This document shows, in pieces, positions 42,777 to 54,198 of a stretch of 64,000 nt of DNA. Both the position numbers and the translations under genes were made by a program. The stretch is from positions 248,001-312,000 of the forward strand of contig JAOANU010000002.1 in assembly GCA_034387635.1 (NCBI GenBank), in the 5' to 3' direction. The stretch comes from Rhodosporidiobolus odoratus (taxonomy: Eukaryota; Basidiomycota; Microbotryomycetes; Sporidiobolales; Sporidiobolaceae). The notes under the pieces were generated by a model. The model had not been told where the DNA came from. It worked only from the letters and a program-made list of their open reading frames with translations, and ran no database searches. The stretch's first letter is position 1; each line of letters opens with the position of its first letter.

Positions 42777-45325
42777 ATGCCACCCAAGCTCAGGTGCAGC
42801 AAGCCTGTCGACCTCACCGCTGACTCAAGCGACGCGGACGAAGGCCGCTCCGAATCCACCTCCTCCTCCAGCGCCAAGAAGAAGAAGAAGAAGAAACCCA
42901 GCGCCTCCACCTCTCGTGGCGTTGTCGCCCCCGGCAAGCACACTCCAGCTGCCCAGCTCACAGCGAGTCAGAAACTAGCCGCTGCCTCGCCTTGGCTTGC
43001 TCCTCGCAGTAAGCTTTTCGGAGGTTCGGGAAGCGGTGTCGAGAAGAGGGCGAAGCGACACCTCGAACTCGATGAGGATGGACATTTGCGCGAGGTAAAT
43101 TCCGGGTCGGCCAGCCCGAAGAGGAGGAAGATGGAGCTAGCAGCAGACGGCGTTCTTACCTTTTCCCCGACAATTGGGGAAGAGGTCTCGCTGGAGGATC
43201 AAGTCGAACACCTCGAAAACACCGGGGCCAGGCTTCTCTTTACTGCGGCACCCTCGGAACGGGCGGGGCGCAAGAAGGGTGGAAAGAAAGGGAAGAAACG
43301 GAAGAAGAGGGCGGAGAGCGAGGACTCCGACGAGGAAAGCGACGAGGACGGTGGTGATGAAGAAAAGGTCGCCACTCTTGCAGGATCCACCGCCGACGTA
43401 CAGAGCATTTTCGGGACCGACCCCGACAAGACTGTCGTGCGTGCAGTGGTTGCCAGCTCCTCAATGCAGCTTCCTTGGGTGCCAACCCGGCTCGCGACTC
43501 CCAAGATCAGCAAACCCCGTCAGGTCAAAATTACGCAAGAACCCAAGCGCGACGAGAATGGGGAAACGTTGGACAACAAGAAAAGGAAGCAGGGCGGCCC
43601 TTCGACCTCGAGGAGTTATGGCGACAAAATTCCGCTTTTCCTCCTTCACGGCGAAGAGCTGGCTGAGTGCAAGCAGCTGGTGAAGTGGAAGAATGTAAAG
43701 ACGCATAAGCCGGATGTCGAGCTGCAGGATGGAAAGCAAGGAGGGTTGAACGCAAACTTTGCCTTGGTACGAAGTCTGTCCTTCCCGTCAAGCGGTCGGA
43801 AACCGCTGTACTGACGTTGCCTCTTCGCTGCAGCTGATCTGTCGAGACACGAAGAACCGTCTTTATCTGCGATTCGCAGTCTTCACCGCTGCCCTCGAAG
43901 CTCAAGAATGGGCAAAGACTGAAAGTGTTCGTACTTTCTCTCTAGCCTCACACCATGTCGCTTGACAGCTCTCTTCGCAGGCCCTCTGGTTGCAAGACTT
44001 TCCCTTCCTGCTCGCCGACTCTTCGACAGCTCCCGCGCACAATCCAACCCACACCCGCTTCTCCTCCTCCCTCTTCCGCTTTCTCGCCTCTCCCGCTCTC
44101 TCACTCGACATTCATCCAGAGCCTCTTGCCCAGCTGAAGGAACAGTTCAAGCACTTCGACTTCAGCACGAGCGCCGACGTCCAGCTTGTCTCTTCGCTTG
44201 CGGGAACTTGGGAGGGGGAGGAAGAGGTAACAAAGGCGGGAGGGATCAGTAGCCTGGCGCAGGGGATGGAAGCGCTGAAGCCTAGAGAGCGCGGGAAGTG
44301 GAAAGTCGAGTATCTGGTGCGTTCCCTCTCTCCTTCACAGGTTGGAAGCGAAAATAAGCTTTTTCTAACCTTCGCAACTCGCTACCCCTCCTCCTCACAT
44401 AGACACCTTTCGGCACCCTGCCCCCCGCCAAGTTCCTCGCACGCTTCTACGCCGCTTGCACCAGCATTCCTCCCCTCGAGTACATGGCAGGCTCGACCGC
44501 TCGTGCCAAGTCTGCTGCAAAGGCGTTCACCGACGCCGATAATGGGCAAGAGAAGGTTGTGCTCGTCTATCCCACCGTTGACGCCGTCGCGGCTGCGCAG
44601 GACGGGAAGGGAGAGGGTAAGTATAGAGTCAAGTGGGAAGGACCCGACTACTTCAAGGCGGAGAAAGAGAGACGAGGCGTGCTGAGGCAGTGCGAATTGA
44701 AGAGTGGGAGGGTCAACCATTCGACCGTGCGCTTCTTGGCTCTTATCGCACCTTGCTCGCTCGAGCCTACCCAGTGGTTCAGGAGGCGGATGTAGCTGGC
44801 GCAGATCAAAGCACTGACCATCCCATATCTCGTCCTGCGCAGATGATCCTCATTCTGCATCAACCGTTCGCAAGCGATCAAAGGGAGCATGATGACGGGC
44901 AATACGAAGCCTTCCTGTACGTTGGATCGCACAAGCCGTACGCTCTTCTCGCCGAGTCCCGAGATAGGCGTTCTCCCCTGGCTAACCGTTTGTCTATACC
45001 TCTTCCGCTTACTCTCATCAGCTCCTCCACATCCTGGGGTTCCTACTCGTCATCCTCGTCCTCTCCACCTAGCGTCAAGCTCTCCGCCCACGACCTCGGC
45101 GTCCTCTACCGCTGCGCCACCTCGTCAACCTGGAAAGGCCTCCTCGACCAGGTCAACGACATTGTCCCGTACGAGCGGCCTCCCAAGCGGTACGAGCGTA
45201 ACGACGAACCGGCACCGACGGAGGAGAGACCGCTGCCAAAGGCTAAGGGGGAGGGAGGCGGGAAGGGAAAGGGCAAGGCGAGCGGCAAGGGAAAAAGGAA
45301 GAGAGGTGAGGAGGTCAGCGAGTGA
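42777..45325 (+). CDS. TDP1-fold protein with degenerate catalytic motifs
   Basis: Starts MPPKLRCSKPVDLTADSSDA at 42777 with a disordered, Lys-rich leader (nuclear type) and an acidic/basic stretch. The tyrosyl-DNA phosphodiesterase fold is seen in RLYLRFAVFTAALEAQEWAK then SALWLQDFPFLL, in DFSTSADVQLVSSLAGTWEG, in LVYPTVDAVAAAQDGKGEGK, and in SSTSWGSY followed by KLSAHDLGVLYRC. TDP1 needs two His-x-Lys...Asn sets. Here the first site reads GGLNANFALLIC (no His or Lys) and its Asn partner is Ala (FTAALEA). The second reads NHSTMILIL (His kept, Lys to Thr) and its Asn partner is Lys (GSHKPSS). It therefore probably lacks phosphodiesterase activity and may bind nucleic acid or act as a scaffold. 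The tail is Gly/Lys-rich and ends GEEVSE. Several introns were placed by eye, and the second His-x-Thr spans an exon junction. Confidence 0.62.
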
Positions 45326-46295
45326 GGTGAAGTGAGTAGCTTGAGGGTCCGCTTGTAAGGCTTCGTCTGCTTCAGCAGCTGATGTCTCCCCTGTGAGGAA
45401 GCGAGTGTTGGCTACACGAGATCTGTCAAGACTCGAACCCCGTGTTCTGCGGAAGGCGGCAAAGCGACGCAGGCGCTCGGGAGGCAGCCAAGAGCGTGGG
45501 CCAGGAATCACGGAAGACACTAGTAGTAGAAGATCGTTTCCAAGCCGAATAAGAGCTGTGTGCAGACCAAGGCAGATCAGTCAACCGTCGGAGAGGAGGG
45601 CTCGAGGAGGGGGCCTATTACTCGAGTCTCATGCTCTCACCGCTTGCGCCATAGCTCGAATCGCTTGATACGAGTCGCTAGGAGCCACAGCAACACCAGT
45701 CCTCTGTGTTGTACTGGCTCTCCGCTTTCTCCATACTGTTCTTACCCCATCCGCCTCTCGTCACCTCGTCCCGCCAAGCGCCTCGATAACACAAGAGCAA
45801 CGCCGTATGGGCAAGCAGACAGTGACGGAGACGCATTTGCTACCGTCACGCGACCGTTCGGCCCAGTACGAGACGGTGAGGGCGCTGCCGGAGCGATTTG
45901 GCATCGGTGACTTCCAAGGAGGTCGCGCTCCCTCCTCCCCCAACCTATGTTGACGGGATGGGCGGGACGCTAAGGCTGGCTTGGTTTCAATCAGCGCTGA
46001 CATGGTCATCCTGACTTACTACCGCCAAATCCATAGCGGTCCGTGGAAATCGAGATTCTCGTTTCGATTTTCTCTGGCTCCTGTTCAAGGGGTTCCCTAG
46101 CATCTCTTGGAGACTCTTTCCTTCATCTCCCTCTACTGCTCTCTTTTCTCTCCCGCCTCGGATACAAGTGGCGGTCAAAGCAGCGGCCGTTATGACTGGA
46201 CACAGCGCATCCACGCCTACCCGGTCCGCCTCGACTACCTTTCCTCCTTTATGCGTCCTGTATTGTTGAGCTTACCTAGTCCACGGCGCAGAGTA
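45326..46295. other. Intergenic, about 1 kb
   Basis: No gene is supported. On the minus strand there is an RNA polymerase III A-box-like word (45640-45651), but no foldable tRNA surrounds it. Confidence 0.4.
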
Positions 46296-47663
46296 CAATC
46301 CAGACATGCTCAAACGGCGTATCCATGCCTTCATCACCGAAATAGACAAGTCCCCCGAATAGAGCGGTATCGTGCCCGGCGCGGGAAAAGCTTGGGAGGG
46401 ACAGATCATGCCGAGCGTAGACGGTAAGTATGTCCTAACTTCCAGTCCAATTGCAAAGTAAAGCTGACGATCGCTTTATGACATGCACGACAGACGGCAA
46501 GCTCCAAGTCACCGTTTACAGCGCCTCGATTCTGACAACGGCGGAAGTTACAATGCCAGAGTCCCAGTACGGACCTTGCCAATCCTTTCTACTGCGCCGG
46601 CTGAGAACCACGATGACCTCCGTGTAAACGAACTCTGGAGGGTGCGTAGTCCTCGCCCTTTTGTGGCTTTCTCGGTGGGTGGTTAAGCGGTCGCTGACGG
46701 TCCCTCAACATGTTCCCCATGCTTTATAGGCTTTCCTGGGTATGGTGACCAGGCAGAGAATCCATGGATCTATTGGTTCCGCGAACGGATTGACTTCACC
46801 CGGAAAGATCAAGAGGAGCTCGAGTACCGAATCCTGGCGTTTCTCGATCACGTGACTGCGAAGGTAGTTTTGCGGCGAGAGGGTTGGCGTTCACAGATTA
46901 TCTGGTTCACTCGTCAGTCGCTCTCCTCTTGTCTCCGCTTACTTCGCTGACAATGGATACTGTATTCCGAAGGTCCCCGTTTTTCCAGAATCTTGCTCGA
47001 CAATAAACAAGATAGCGACGATTCATACAGTGACGATGGTGCAAGGGAGGGAGGTACAGCAATTCACATCACGTGCGTTCTGCAGGGCAGCTGCACGCTC
47101 GCAAAGACGGAGGTCGAGCTGCGAAACGAGATGTGGCCTCAGCACCGCGAGCTCAAGCGGTTCGCTTTTACGCTGCCCGGCGGTGCGTCACCGTCACATG
47201 ACAACGGTTCACGAGTGGTTTCCACAGCTAAGTCACGTGAGGGACCGCCATGGCCGTGCTTAGCTTTCAGCCTCCTCGCTACCTGTCAGCGATGCGTATG
47301 CTGACCACACTAACGCACGCAGTGCCGATTTTCCCACCTCACAAGCAACCCGACGCATGGTCACTACAGACCCGTCAAGGTTGGCCCGTCTCCGAAGGTA
47401 TGTGACGGAACAGCCTTCACAACATTGCCCGCACCGTCTGGCGATTGCGAGGGCCCGACAACCGGACTCCGATCATTGTAACGTTTGTTCGTCACAATCC
47501 GCATCTTCTGACGCCTTGCGGAGGATTTGCAGTCAGGGCTTTCGAGATGGGGGCGGGGAAGACGGGTCGGCGGGGACGAGAAGGAAAGAGCGGGCGAGAG
47601 TGCTCAAGACTCAGCAAGCTTTTTAGGCGATACCTACGGACTCTGGAACTTTATTCGTACTAG
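46296..47663 (+). pseudogene. Third, probably decayed copy of the PPxY-protein family
   Basis: Blocks match paralogues A and B in order: EYNPDMLKRRIHAFITEIDK, then SGIVPGAGKAWEGQIMPSVD (A: IGEVPGAQKAWQGYLVLPST), LQVTVYSASIL (A: LQVYSAGVL), ARVPVRTLP (A: AKIAIQALP), LQGSCTLAKTEVELRNEMWP with ELKRFAFTLPGG (A: RRYAFVLPGEE), and VWRLRGPDNRTPIIVTFVRH with NPHLLT (A: HFLRRDPHLPG). An in-frame TAG at 46361-46363 lies exactly where A and B have the Trp of the W-I-G motif. The segments QVTVYSASIL and ARVPVRTLP are in different frames, implying a frameshift near 46535-46545. The long PPxY linker is missing. It lies on the opposite strand about 12 kb from paralogue B. Splice sites between blocks still look intact, so loss appears recent. 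The ends are approximate. Alternatively the TAG is removed by splicing I did not see. Confidence 0.5.
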
Positions 47664-48052
47664 TCACAGCGTGTTGCATGATTGTAGTCGCGTCGGGACG
47701 GCTGGAGCGAAAGATTGAGAAGGTCGAGCAAGAGAGGAGGAAAAGCAAAGCATTCCCGAGTCTTGTAACGCCTTCGCGGGCTCGCGGACGATTTCAGACC
47801 TCTTCCTCTAAGCTTAGGAGCAGATACGAGAGCCCACAAAGCATTACAGCCCAAGTTTCGTAGTCGCCCCTCTTCCTCTGGATCTTCTCACTTTCGTCGC
47901 ATCCGTCGTTTCGCTCAACTCGCTTTGAGCTTGCTAGCTGGCGTCCACTCAACACCAGCAGTGTCACACTACCGCATCTACCGATCCCCGCTGTCCCTAT
48001 TGCCCAACGAGCTTGGATCGAACCCTCCCCTCCCGCTCACCAAGACTCCACT
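47664..48052. other. Intergenic
   Basis: About 390 bases with no supported gene; expected to hold the promoter of the following gene. Confidence 0.45.
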
Positions 48053-49250
48053 ATGAGCGCGCCGTACGACTACGCATCTGGATCAGGCAGCGATTCGGAC
48101 GATGAAGCACCCGAAGTCGTCTCCCAATCAACCGCAAAGAGCGCGAGACAGGCGCAGGAGAAGCAGGATAGGTTGGCTAAGGAAGCGTTAGTCTCTTTCT
48201 TCACTGGATTTGCGGGCGAGCGAGTGGCTGGCTGACTCGTGCCTATTTTGGGTGTGGCAGTGCCAACAAGGCCAAGAAGGAGAAGAACAAGCAGAAGTCG
48301 AAACAGGCTGTCAAGGGCAAGGGAAAGGCTCGGGAAGCGGAACCTGAATTCGCAGCAGGAGAAGGCAGCGTGGACGAAGATGACGATGGAGAGGAAGATG
48401 AAGAAAGACTGGAGGAAGACGCAGACAACGACGACGAGGATGAAGAGGAGGAGGAAAACGATCTTTCGGACGACGCTTCTACTTCGCCTGCCGCCCCCCC
48501 GCCTCAAGTGGGCAAGAAGACGACCTACCTCGACGATGACGTCTTTGCGTCTGCGGCGGCGCACTACGCTCCTGAGTTGCAAGGGCCGAGACCGGGAGAG
48601 TTGAGCAAGAAGGCTATGAAGAAACTGGTTAAAGAGGAGAAGAGGCGGAAGAGGGAAATGCTGGAGGATAGGGAGGCAGAGGTAGGCGAGGGTGGGAGAC
48701 AGACAGTAGGGTAAGCTGCGACCTTTTCGTCTCGAATCAGGGTCGAGCAAGAATCTGACTCGTACTGTGATTTTCCGGGTTTTCTCAGCGACATCACTCT
48801 GCAGCACCTCCCTGGGACCCGTCACGGTCCCGCCTCTCTGTCCTCCACTGCCCTCCCCTCACACACCACCGCAACCAAGTTCCTCACCGATCGCCTCTAC
48901 TCCAAAAAGCGTCAACTCGCCTCTCTCGAAGCAGGCCGAGGAGAGCCCAAGAACAAGCAGCAGAAGAAAATGAAGGGTGGCATGAGCATGGAGAGCAGGA
49001 TCCTGCTAGGATTGGAGGAGGAGGAACCGGAAGAGGATAAGAAGAAGAAGGAGAAGAGGCGGAAGAAGAGTTTGTTGCTGAGTGCGGATGGGCAGAGGAA
49101 GAGCGGTGCGTGTTTCCGGTCTCGTGATTGCTCGAGAGCCGCGGCTCATCCTGCCTGTCTCCCGCAGCGGCTTCGGCTCGACCACTAGCATCAGCACGAC
49201 GAGGAGCGCGCCCAGCGGCGAACTTTGCAGTATCGACCTTCAGCGGATGA
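48053..49250 (+). CDS. Acidic/basic nuclear (nucleolar-type) protein, function unknown
   Basis: Starts MSAPYDYASGSGSDSDDEAP and contains ANKAKKEKNKQKSKQAVKGK, a long Asp/Glu stretch, then KKTTYLDDDVFASAAAHYAP and ELSKKAMKKLVKEEKRRKRE. After an intron near 48712-48788 it has DITLQHLPGTRHGPASLSST and TATKFLTDRLYSKKRQLASL, then a second Lys/Arg/Glu region and KSLLLSADGQRKS. The last intron (GTGCGT..CGCAG) joins in phase to AASARPLASARRGARPAANF and AVSTFSG, stop 49248-49250. Alternating acidic and basic blocks with coiled-coil potential are common in ribosome-biogenesis and nucleolar proteins, but I do not recognise the family and assign no function. Converges on the PPIL4 gene 126 bases away. 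Confidence 0.6.
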
Positions 49251-49376
49251 AGCTGCATTGGTGAAGGGGTGTTCTTGCGCTTCATTGCGTGATTTTTTGC
49301 TACATGGGGCGGACTGACCGGGAGAGAGACAACGCTGCAAAGGTGTTTTGTGCTTGCCAGCTCAGTCCCTGCAAAG

Positions 49377-51208
49377 CTAGTACCGACGCCGGTCCGGGCT
49401 ACGACTTCTCCTCCTTTCGCTATCCCGCCGTCCATCCCTGCCCCCTCCGCCGCCTCCTCGTCTATCCTCCCTTCCCCCTCCATTCCGATATCCGCTATCC
49501 CTCCCTAGTCCGCCGCCACCGCCTCCACCTCGCCGATCCCGCTCACGATCCTGCGCCCGCGAGTCAACGTCCGCCAGATCAAACACGAGATCCCCATGCG
49601 AAGAGCGGACTGTATGAGAGTATCTCGACGACGAGTAGTCTTTCCCACCACTGCTGCTTGTCCCTCGTCCATCTCGATCTCTGCCATCCCTGCTGTCCCG
49701 TTCTTCGTACCGTCTTGACGAGCTCCGTTCGTCGTACCGATTCGAAGAAGAGGAAGAAGGATGGGAGGGGCGGTCGTTGTATCGGGAAGAAGAAGAAGAC
49801 GAGGGGTAGGAGGAAGTGTGCTGGGGTGGACCGCGACCTGAACGATTGGGGGGAGGTCGTCCACCGGTTTTGTTGAAGACGTAGGAGTTGTGCAGTTTCG
49901 AGACGGACTGTGTGGTAGACGTAGACCCACAAGAGTGAGTGCATGGCTCGAGAACGCTGTGTGGTCAAGGGGAACATTCGGCGCACCTGGGAGAAATCGA
50001 CGTGAATCCTTCGATCATCAATCAGGACATTATCCATCTTCAAATAAGCCCTCTCTGCATCCTCACGTTCCTTGAACTCGATAAACGCGTACTGCAACGA
50101 ATCCCCCGTCTTCTGATCCCGAATGATCTCGCAACTCAACATTTCCCCAAACCTGGAAAAGATCAATTCGAGGTCTTCACTCGTCGTGACATTGTTGAGT
50201 TTGCAGACGAAGAGAACGTTCTCGGGTGGGGCAACGTCGGCAAAGGGCAAGTCGCCGACCATCTCGAGAGTGAGGGCTTGGGCTTGGGCTTCCTTTTCGC
50301 GTTTTTGTCGAGCGAGGGTTTCGGCGTCACCGGTTTCTTCGAGGTCTTCCTCGTCGCCGACGCGGAGGGAGGAGAGTTGCGCGGCGGTGGGGACGGGGGA
50401 TTCGGGCGCGACGACGAGGCCTTCGGGGTCGTCAAAGGGGTCGTCTACAGGGTGGAGTAGGGGATTAGCGGCCATTCCGTGGTCTCTGACCTACTCTAGG
50501 CGATCTGGTCACACGAGCGGATCAAGCCGCACGGGAACAAAACTGACGCACCGAGCACAATGACATGCCTGATCCTGATATCCCGCAACGGCCTACCCTC
50601 CTGATCCGTCAAGGCCTCGTTGATCTTTTGCAGGGTCTCTGCGCCCTCGACGACCCTGCCGAACGGCGCGTGTTTGCCATCGAGGTAGTCGAGGTTCTCC
50701 TTCAAGGTGAAAAAGAACTGGCTACCGACTCCACGTTGTTCCCCTTGTCCGGCGACGGCCATGCTGAGGGTTCCAGTCTCGACATGCTTGGACGTGGGAG
50801 GTGCGTCTGGCTTAAAGTAGGGCGTAGGCTGGTAGGCCGACGAGTGTTTCGGCAAGAGGTGAAAGATGGAAGACCCCCCACGGCCCGTGTCGGTGGGGTC
50901 ACCGGTTTGAGCGATAAAGTCGGGAATGACGTTGTGAAAGGAGCAGAAGTTGTACTTGTAGGCTTTGCAGAGTTTGAGAAAGTTGAGCGACAGGAGCGGG
51001 CACAGTTGGGTTTCGAGGTCGACCTGAGGAAGACGAGAGCGTGAGCATGAGCAGGAGGGAGGGAGGGGAGGGACGAGGACAGAGGAGCGTACGACGATGT
51101 CTCCTACCGAAGTCTCGAGCAGGACAGACTGTGGAGGGAGGAGCAAGGAATGAGTTGAACCCCACCTCGACGAGGAAGAGGAAGAGGGAGAAAAGGCAGG
51201 CGTACCAT
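49377..51208 (-). CDS. PPIL4-like cyclophilin with RRM domain
   Basis: The first exon is only the ATG (51206-51208). GTACGC..CCACAG joins it to [13 protein letters not shown] and, after another intron, [20 protein letters not shown]. The cyclophilin part continues [60 protein letters not shown] and IRIRHVIVL. The usual catalytic Arg of the FHR motif is Asn (FHN), as in human PPIL4, so isomerase activity is probably weak. After an intron come [16 protein letters not shown] and the [43 protein letters not shown] and [14 protein letters not shown], followed by an Arg/Ser/Gly-rich tail ending SRSPDRRRY. This order is diagnostic for PPIL4/Cyp6-type nuclear proteins linked to RNA processing. Divergent from DRG. 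Confidence 0.9.
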
Positions 51209-51705
51209 GGTAGATCGCTTGTCCTGTACTTAGCTGTAGCTGACAGATCGAGTGGTGGAATCGGCTATCGTCTCGAGGTGCAGAGGGAGAGAGTCAGTCT
51301 TCAAAGAGTTTGGCTTTGAATATCAGTTAACCACTGCTCAACTCGCTCGGACAAGCTAGACTTCAGTGGGTCAAGCACGAGATAACTCAAACAACACAGG
51401 TACGCCATTCTTGCCGAGTTTCGATGCCGTCGACGTGAGCTAATCTTGTTGCTCTCATTCTCATTCTCATCAAATCAATCACCTTTCGTTATGCCTGATC
51501 TACACCGGGTGCTGCGTTGCACCGTCGCTCACTACGTTCGTGCACCTGCGACCCTTTCCCACCTACCTCACCTCGACCCCCGTCTCCTCTTTCCATCCGT
51601 CTCAACCTGCCTCTCCCGCCTTTCGCCCCCCTTCCCCTCTCCTAAAATACCTCAGTACACACGAATCCGTCCTACCCCGTCTCCCCCGCCTAGTACACCG
51701 TCAAC
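51209..51705. promoter_or_regulatory. Divergent promoter region of PPIL4-like and DRG genes
   Basis: About 500 bases separate the two divergent start codons; pyrimidine-rich on the DRG side. Inferred from position only. Confidence 0.4.
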
Positions 51706-54007
51706 ATGGGTATCCTAGAAAAGATCAAGGATATCGAGACGGAGATGCAGAGGACTCAAAAGTACGCACGTCTCTTCTCGCTAGATGTAGATGGTCTGAA
51801 CGCTCACCCTCCTACCGGTGCACAGAAACAAGGCGACCGAGTACCACTTGGGTCTGCTCAAAGCCAAGGTGCGCTTCTCTGCCCTGTCTTTCCTCTACGT
51901 CCCGCTTACCTCTGCTTCACTACCCGCAGCTCGCCCGCTACCGCGCTGAACTCCTCGAAGGTTCCGGTCCCAAGTCCTCAAAACCGGGAGACGGTTTCGA
52001 CGTGGCCAAAGCAGGTTACGGACGAGCAGTGCTGATCGGCTTCCCTTCGGTGGGAAAAAGTACCCTGTTGAGCAAGGTCACCAACACTGAGAGTGTGGTT
52101 GCCGCTTATGCTTTCACGACGTTGGTGGCGGTGCCGGGTGGTGCGTAGTCTCTCCATCTCCACTTGATTTGCAGGATCGTCGCTCATGCTCTCATCTCGT
52201 TCTGCAGTTCTCGACCTCGATGGCGCAAAGGTTCAGCGTGCGCTTCCTCCTTTGTCTCTGCGAAGTGACGCTTTCGCCGACTCGACTCTTCGCCCGCAGT
52301 GCTCGATCTGCCCGGAATCATCGAAGGTGCCTCCAGCGGTCGTGGACGAGGAAGGCAAGTCGTAGCGGTGGCAAAGGTGCGCTGCCTGCTTATGTCTTGT
52401 CGTCCTGTGCCCACCTCACACTTGCCCCTCTGAGCGCAGACGGCAGACTTGGTCGTGGTACGTCTGATTGTCCGATTCTGCTTTCCCCGCGCAGGGCTAC
52501 CTAACCTTAATACAGACCCTCCGCTGCAAGCTAGAAAATGCTTACGCACCCATCCCCTTGTGCCGGTAGATGATGCTCGACGTGACCAAGGGCGACGAGC
52601 AGCGATCTCAACTAGAACACGAGCTTGAAGAGATTGGGTGCGTCTCCCTCTCCTTGCTCCTCTTTCGCTCTACTGATGACTCTGCATGGTAGCATTCGCT
52701 TGAACCGCACACCGCCAGACGTCACCGTCAAGATGAAGACTGCGGGAGGCGTTACCATCAATACGACTGTTCCGTTGACGAGGATTGAAGAGCGGACGAT
52801 TCGAGGGATTCTGCAAAGTTACAAGGTGTGTTTGTCCACTCTCGAATGTCTGATTCCTCGAAACGCACGAGACTTACTCTGTGCTTGATTCTGCGCAGAT
52901 GCACAACGCCGACGTAATGATCCGAGAAGACGTACGTCTGTCCTGACCTTGTCTCCACTTGACCTTCCCAAGTTCATCTTGGTCTCGTTCGCCATATTCC
53001 GCTTCTTGTTACCCTCTACTGCGTCCATCACAGATCTCTACCGATGAGTTCGTCGACGTCATTCTCGGTAACCGAAAATACGTTCCCTGCCTGTACGTAT
53101 ACAACAAGATAGACGCAATCTCGTTGGAGGGTGCGTCTTCCAATCTCCCTATCCCCCATCCTGTACCAGTCATATTCACGTGCCTCGCGCGGGGCTTTTT
53201 CTGCAGAGGTCGATCGTCTCGCTCGCCAACCTTACACGGTCGTCATCTCCTGCGAGCTAGACCTAAACCTCGATGTGCTGAAGAAGCGAATCTGGTCTGT
53301 CTTTCTTCGGCCTCCTCCTTGTGGTCCTCGTACAGTGGACTGATCATGCTGATGCATCTGGTCATCCCTCTAACTTTACCTCCAGGCAAGGAATGGGTTT
53401 CAACCGCGTCTACACTAAGAAACGAGGCGATCAACCCGATTTGGCTGATCCTTTGGTAATCAAAACGGATGCGACAATGGAAGCGGTTTGTGATAGTATC
53501 CATAGGGGGATCAAGAACAAGTTCAAGTAGTACGTTTCATCAACCTTTTCCCCGTTCTCGTACTGTTTTTCCTCCGGGCTGGCACTTCTTTCGACTGACT
53601 CTGCGATCTCTGTCTTCGCTCTCGCGGTCTCTCTTTATCACAGTGCCGTCGGTACGCCACGCTCTTCCTGTCTCCACCCATAACCCTACTCTTCCGCTGA
53701 CTCTCTCCCTCCGCTCTCTTGCGCCCCTTCCTCCTGACCATGTTCACCCCAACCGTGCATGCACTGCTCTTTCTTCGCACTCGTATAACTCCGCTCTCTC
53801 TTTCGGGTGCCTTGCTGTGCAGTATGGGGCAAGAGCTCAAAGTTTTCCCCGCAACCACAAAAGGTTGGCTTGACACATCGGTGCGCGCAGGACGATGGTG
53901 CGTTTCTGCATTTCTTCTTTCCTCTCGCAGCTATCCCTTCGTCGCTGACCTTGGTTCTGTTTGTCCTTGACGGATGATCAGTCGTCAGTATCGTAACCAA
54001 GGTGTAG
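51706..54007 (+). CDS. RBG1: DRG-family GTPase (Rbg1/DRG1 type)
   Basis: Many short exons. The start [19 protein letters not shown] joins to [13 protein letters not shown] and [20 protein letters not shown], the N-terminal helices of the family. The GTPase domain has G1 [33 protein letters not shown] (G2), [20 protein letters not shown] (G3) and [11 protein letters not shown] (G4). The inserted S5D2L region is [20 protein letters not shown], followed by [19 protein letters not shown]. The TGS domain reads [40 protein letters not shown], then [20 protein letters not shown] and [10 protein letters not shown] with stop 54005-54007. DRG proteins bind GTP and, with a Dfrp/Tma46 partner, associate with translating ribosomes. 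The last two introns (about 53654-53822 and 53897-53981) are needed to restore the conserved C-terminus. Unusually intron-rich, about ten introns in under 2.4 kb. Confidence 0.92.
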
Positions 54008-54198
54008 AGGATTTTCTGTACAGAGCCATTTCTGCACTATCTCGAGCGAGATTGCCTGGATCAATGTACCGGGCGGGCAGATTCTCCAGGTTAGCTGCCT
54101 GCCAATGCGGAAAAATGTCTGTCGACCAACAACAACAAGTATGAGCCCTCAGAAAAGGCTACGGTTACACGCTGCTCCTTGTCCTCCCTCGCACCCTC

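Noticed and set aside
45428..45660. Possible tRNA gene on the minus strand (A-box-like word at 45640-45651 and B-box-like word near 45428-45440)
   Set aside because: The boxes are about 200 bases apart, the flanks do not form an acceptor stem, and the anticodon arm cannot be closed even with an intron.
50870..50960. FHN in place of FHR in the cyclophilin domain, considered as a novel inactivation
   Set aside because: Human PPIL4 has the same His-Asn, so the substitution is a family trait rather than peculiar to this gene.
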